From the NCBI GenBank assembly GCA_965206195.1, contig CBDBIZ010000011.1, forward strand, positions 124,001 to 188,000: a DNA stretch of 64,000 bases, written 5' to 3'. The position numbers were made by a program, and so were the translations under genes. Positions 63,447 through 64,000 of this stretch are shown in pieces. This DNA comes from JAAOIF01 sp965206195. Lineage in GTDB: Bacteria; Pseudomonadota; Gammaproteobacteria; PS1; Pseudothioglobaceae. The first letter of the stretch is position 1; each line of letters starts with the position of its first letter. The notes beneath the pieces were generated by a model. That model was not told the origin of the DNA and did not search any database. It saw nothing but the letters and a program-made list of their open reading frames with translations.

Positions 63447-64000
63447 TTTAGTGCAGCTTTAACAATCTCAAAAATATCATTTGACAGATTTTTGCTTGCC
63501 AAAATTGCTTCTAATTGCTGTTTTTGTAAGGCTTTTAATTCAGGTGTAAAGCGCCGCCAATGATTGTAGATACTCACCAGTCTTGCACCAATTTGGGGAT
63601 TAGAGTTGTTGAGCTTGAAAATCACTTCGGTTAATAATTGATAACCTTGGCGGTTGTGAAAATTAACAAAATTTTGCGTGAAACTACCCACCACACTACG
63701 CAAGCGGTTTGGATTATTAAATGAAAACAAGCTATGTGCCATCAATTGCTTAATATCATCAACTCCACTACTATGCGCTAATGCTTGGGCACTAAACCAT
63801 TTGTCCATCACTTGCACATCGTTTTGGTAGTCATCAAATAGGGTTTGAATCGCTACTGGTTGATATTCGTTGTCAACAGACAGTAACGCATGAAAAGCAG
63901 CCAGATAATCACTCATGCAGTTTGCAGTACAAAATTGCACGTATGCCAATTCAAATTCACCGCCTTTGGTTAAATAATACAAACACATATTTTTAAGCGT
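63443..64000 (-). CDS. pepN: Aminopeptidase N, C-terminal part (5' end beyond window)
   Basis: The frame is open to the right edge, with codons before the first Met reading TLKN, so the real start lies outside. About 185 residues of the helical C-terminal domain are visible: NCMSDYLAAFHALL, VMDKWFSAQALAHSSGVDDIKQL, FSFNNPNRLRSVVGSF, NPQIGARLVSIYNHWRRF and NLSNDIFEIVKAAL, which match the end of E. coli PepN closely. The zinc HExxH site is off the window. Confidence 0.92.
   Translation of the reverse strand, partial: TLKNMCLYYLTKGGEFELAYVQFCTANCMSDYLAAFHALLSVDNEYQPVAIQTLFDDYQNDVQVMDKWFSAQALAHSSGVDDIKQLMAHSLFSFNNPNRLRSVVGSFTQNFVNFHNRQGYQLLTEVIFKLNNSNPQIGARLVSIYNHWRRFTPELKALQKQQLEAILASKNLSNDIFEIVKAALK

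Overview
The window comes from an AT-rich gammaproteobacterium. The protein sequences and gene neighbourhoods look most like the sulfur-oxidising SUP05 / Thioglobus group, which includes the thiotrophic symbionts of deep-sea mussels and clams. This placement is inferred from gene content (DsrE-type sulfur proteins, a tetrathionate-sensor-like two-component system, a split division cluster, many small mobile elements). No rRNA or tRNA gene is visible to settle it.

Layout. 1-13.3 kb: two secreted, cadherin-repeat surface proteins on the minus strand (one cut by the left edge, one of about 2430 residues). Between them is a plus-strand cassette of APS kinase, a polysaccharide flippase and a sulfotransferase. 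13.5-23.5 kb: a surface-glycan locus with a polysaccharide deacetylase, four glycosyltransferases, three further sulfotransferases, an O-antigen ligase/polymerase-type protein and an initiating phosphoglycosyl transferase. Read together, cysC makes PAPS, the four sulfotransferases use it, and the flippase and polymerase export and assemble the product, so the region probably builds a sulfated surface polysaccharide. 23.6-32.6 kb: core genes rpsT, an Smr protein, xseA, an M23 peptidase, an RDD protein, ftsB-ispD-ispF and murC-murB-ddl-ftsQ. 32.6-37.2 kb: a membrane protein, an MltD-like transglycosylase, a BolA protein, a ferredoxin-type flavin reductase and miaA. 37.3-40.3 kb: an intact IS3-family element, a retropepsin-like protease, a HicB antitoxin whose HicA partner has no start codon, and a decayed membrane ORF. 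40.3-46.4 kb: a porin, mgtE, hpf and argD-argF. 46.4-52.1 kb: a DsrE-porin-DsrE group beside a TtrS/TtrR-like sensor and regulator. 52.2-64 kb: queH, a HolD/UDG-like protein, leuA, pssA, ilvC-ilvH-ilvI, lpxC, ftsA, dusA, pncC and the end of pepN. ftsZ is not between ftsA and lpxC, where it normally lies.

The most unusual signal outside the genes is a family of repeats of about 160 bp, with three full copies and one remnant. Each full copy has matching inverted ends, an internal stem that is kept by compensating base changes, and short direct repeats at its borders. Each sits directly against the start codon of the gene it precedes (cysC, a glycosyltransferase, argD), and its right end carries AAAGG in the position of a ribosome binding site. 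A second, unrelated element of about 267 bp ends a glycosyltransferase gene. Together with one intact IS, two decayed IS1595-like transposases and several frameshifted or start-less genes, this suggests a genome with active or recent mobile elements and ongoing gene decay.
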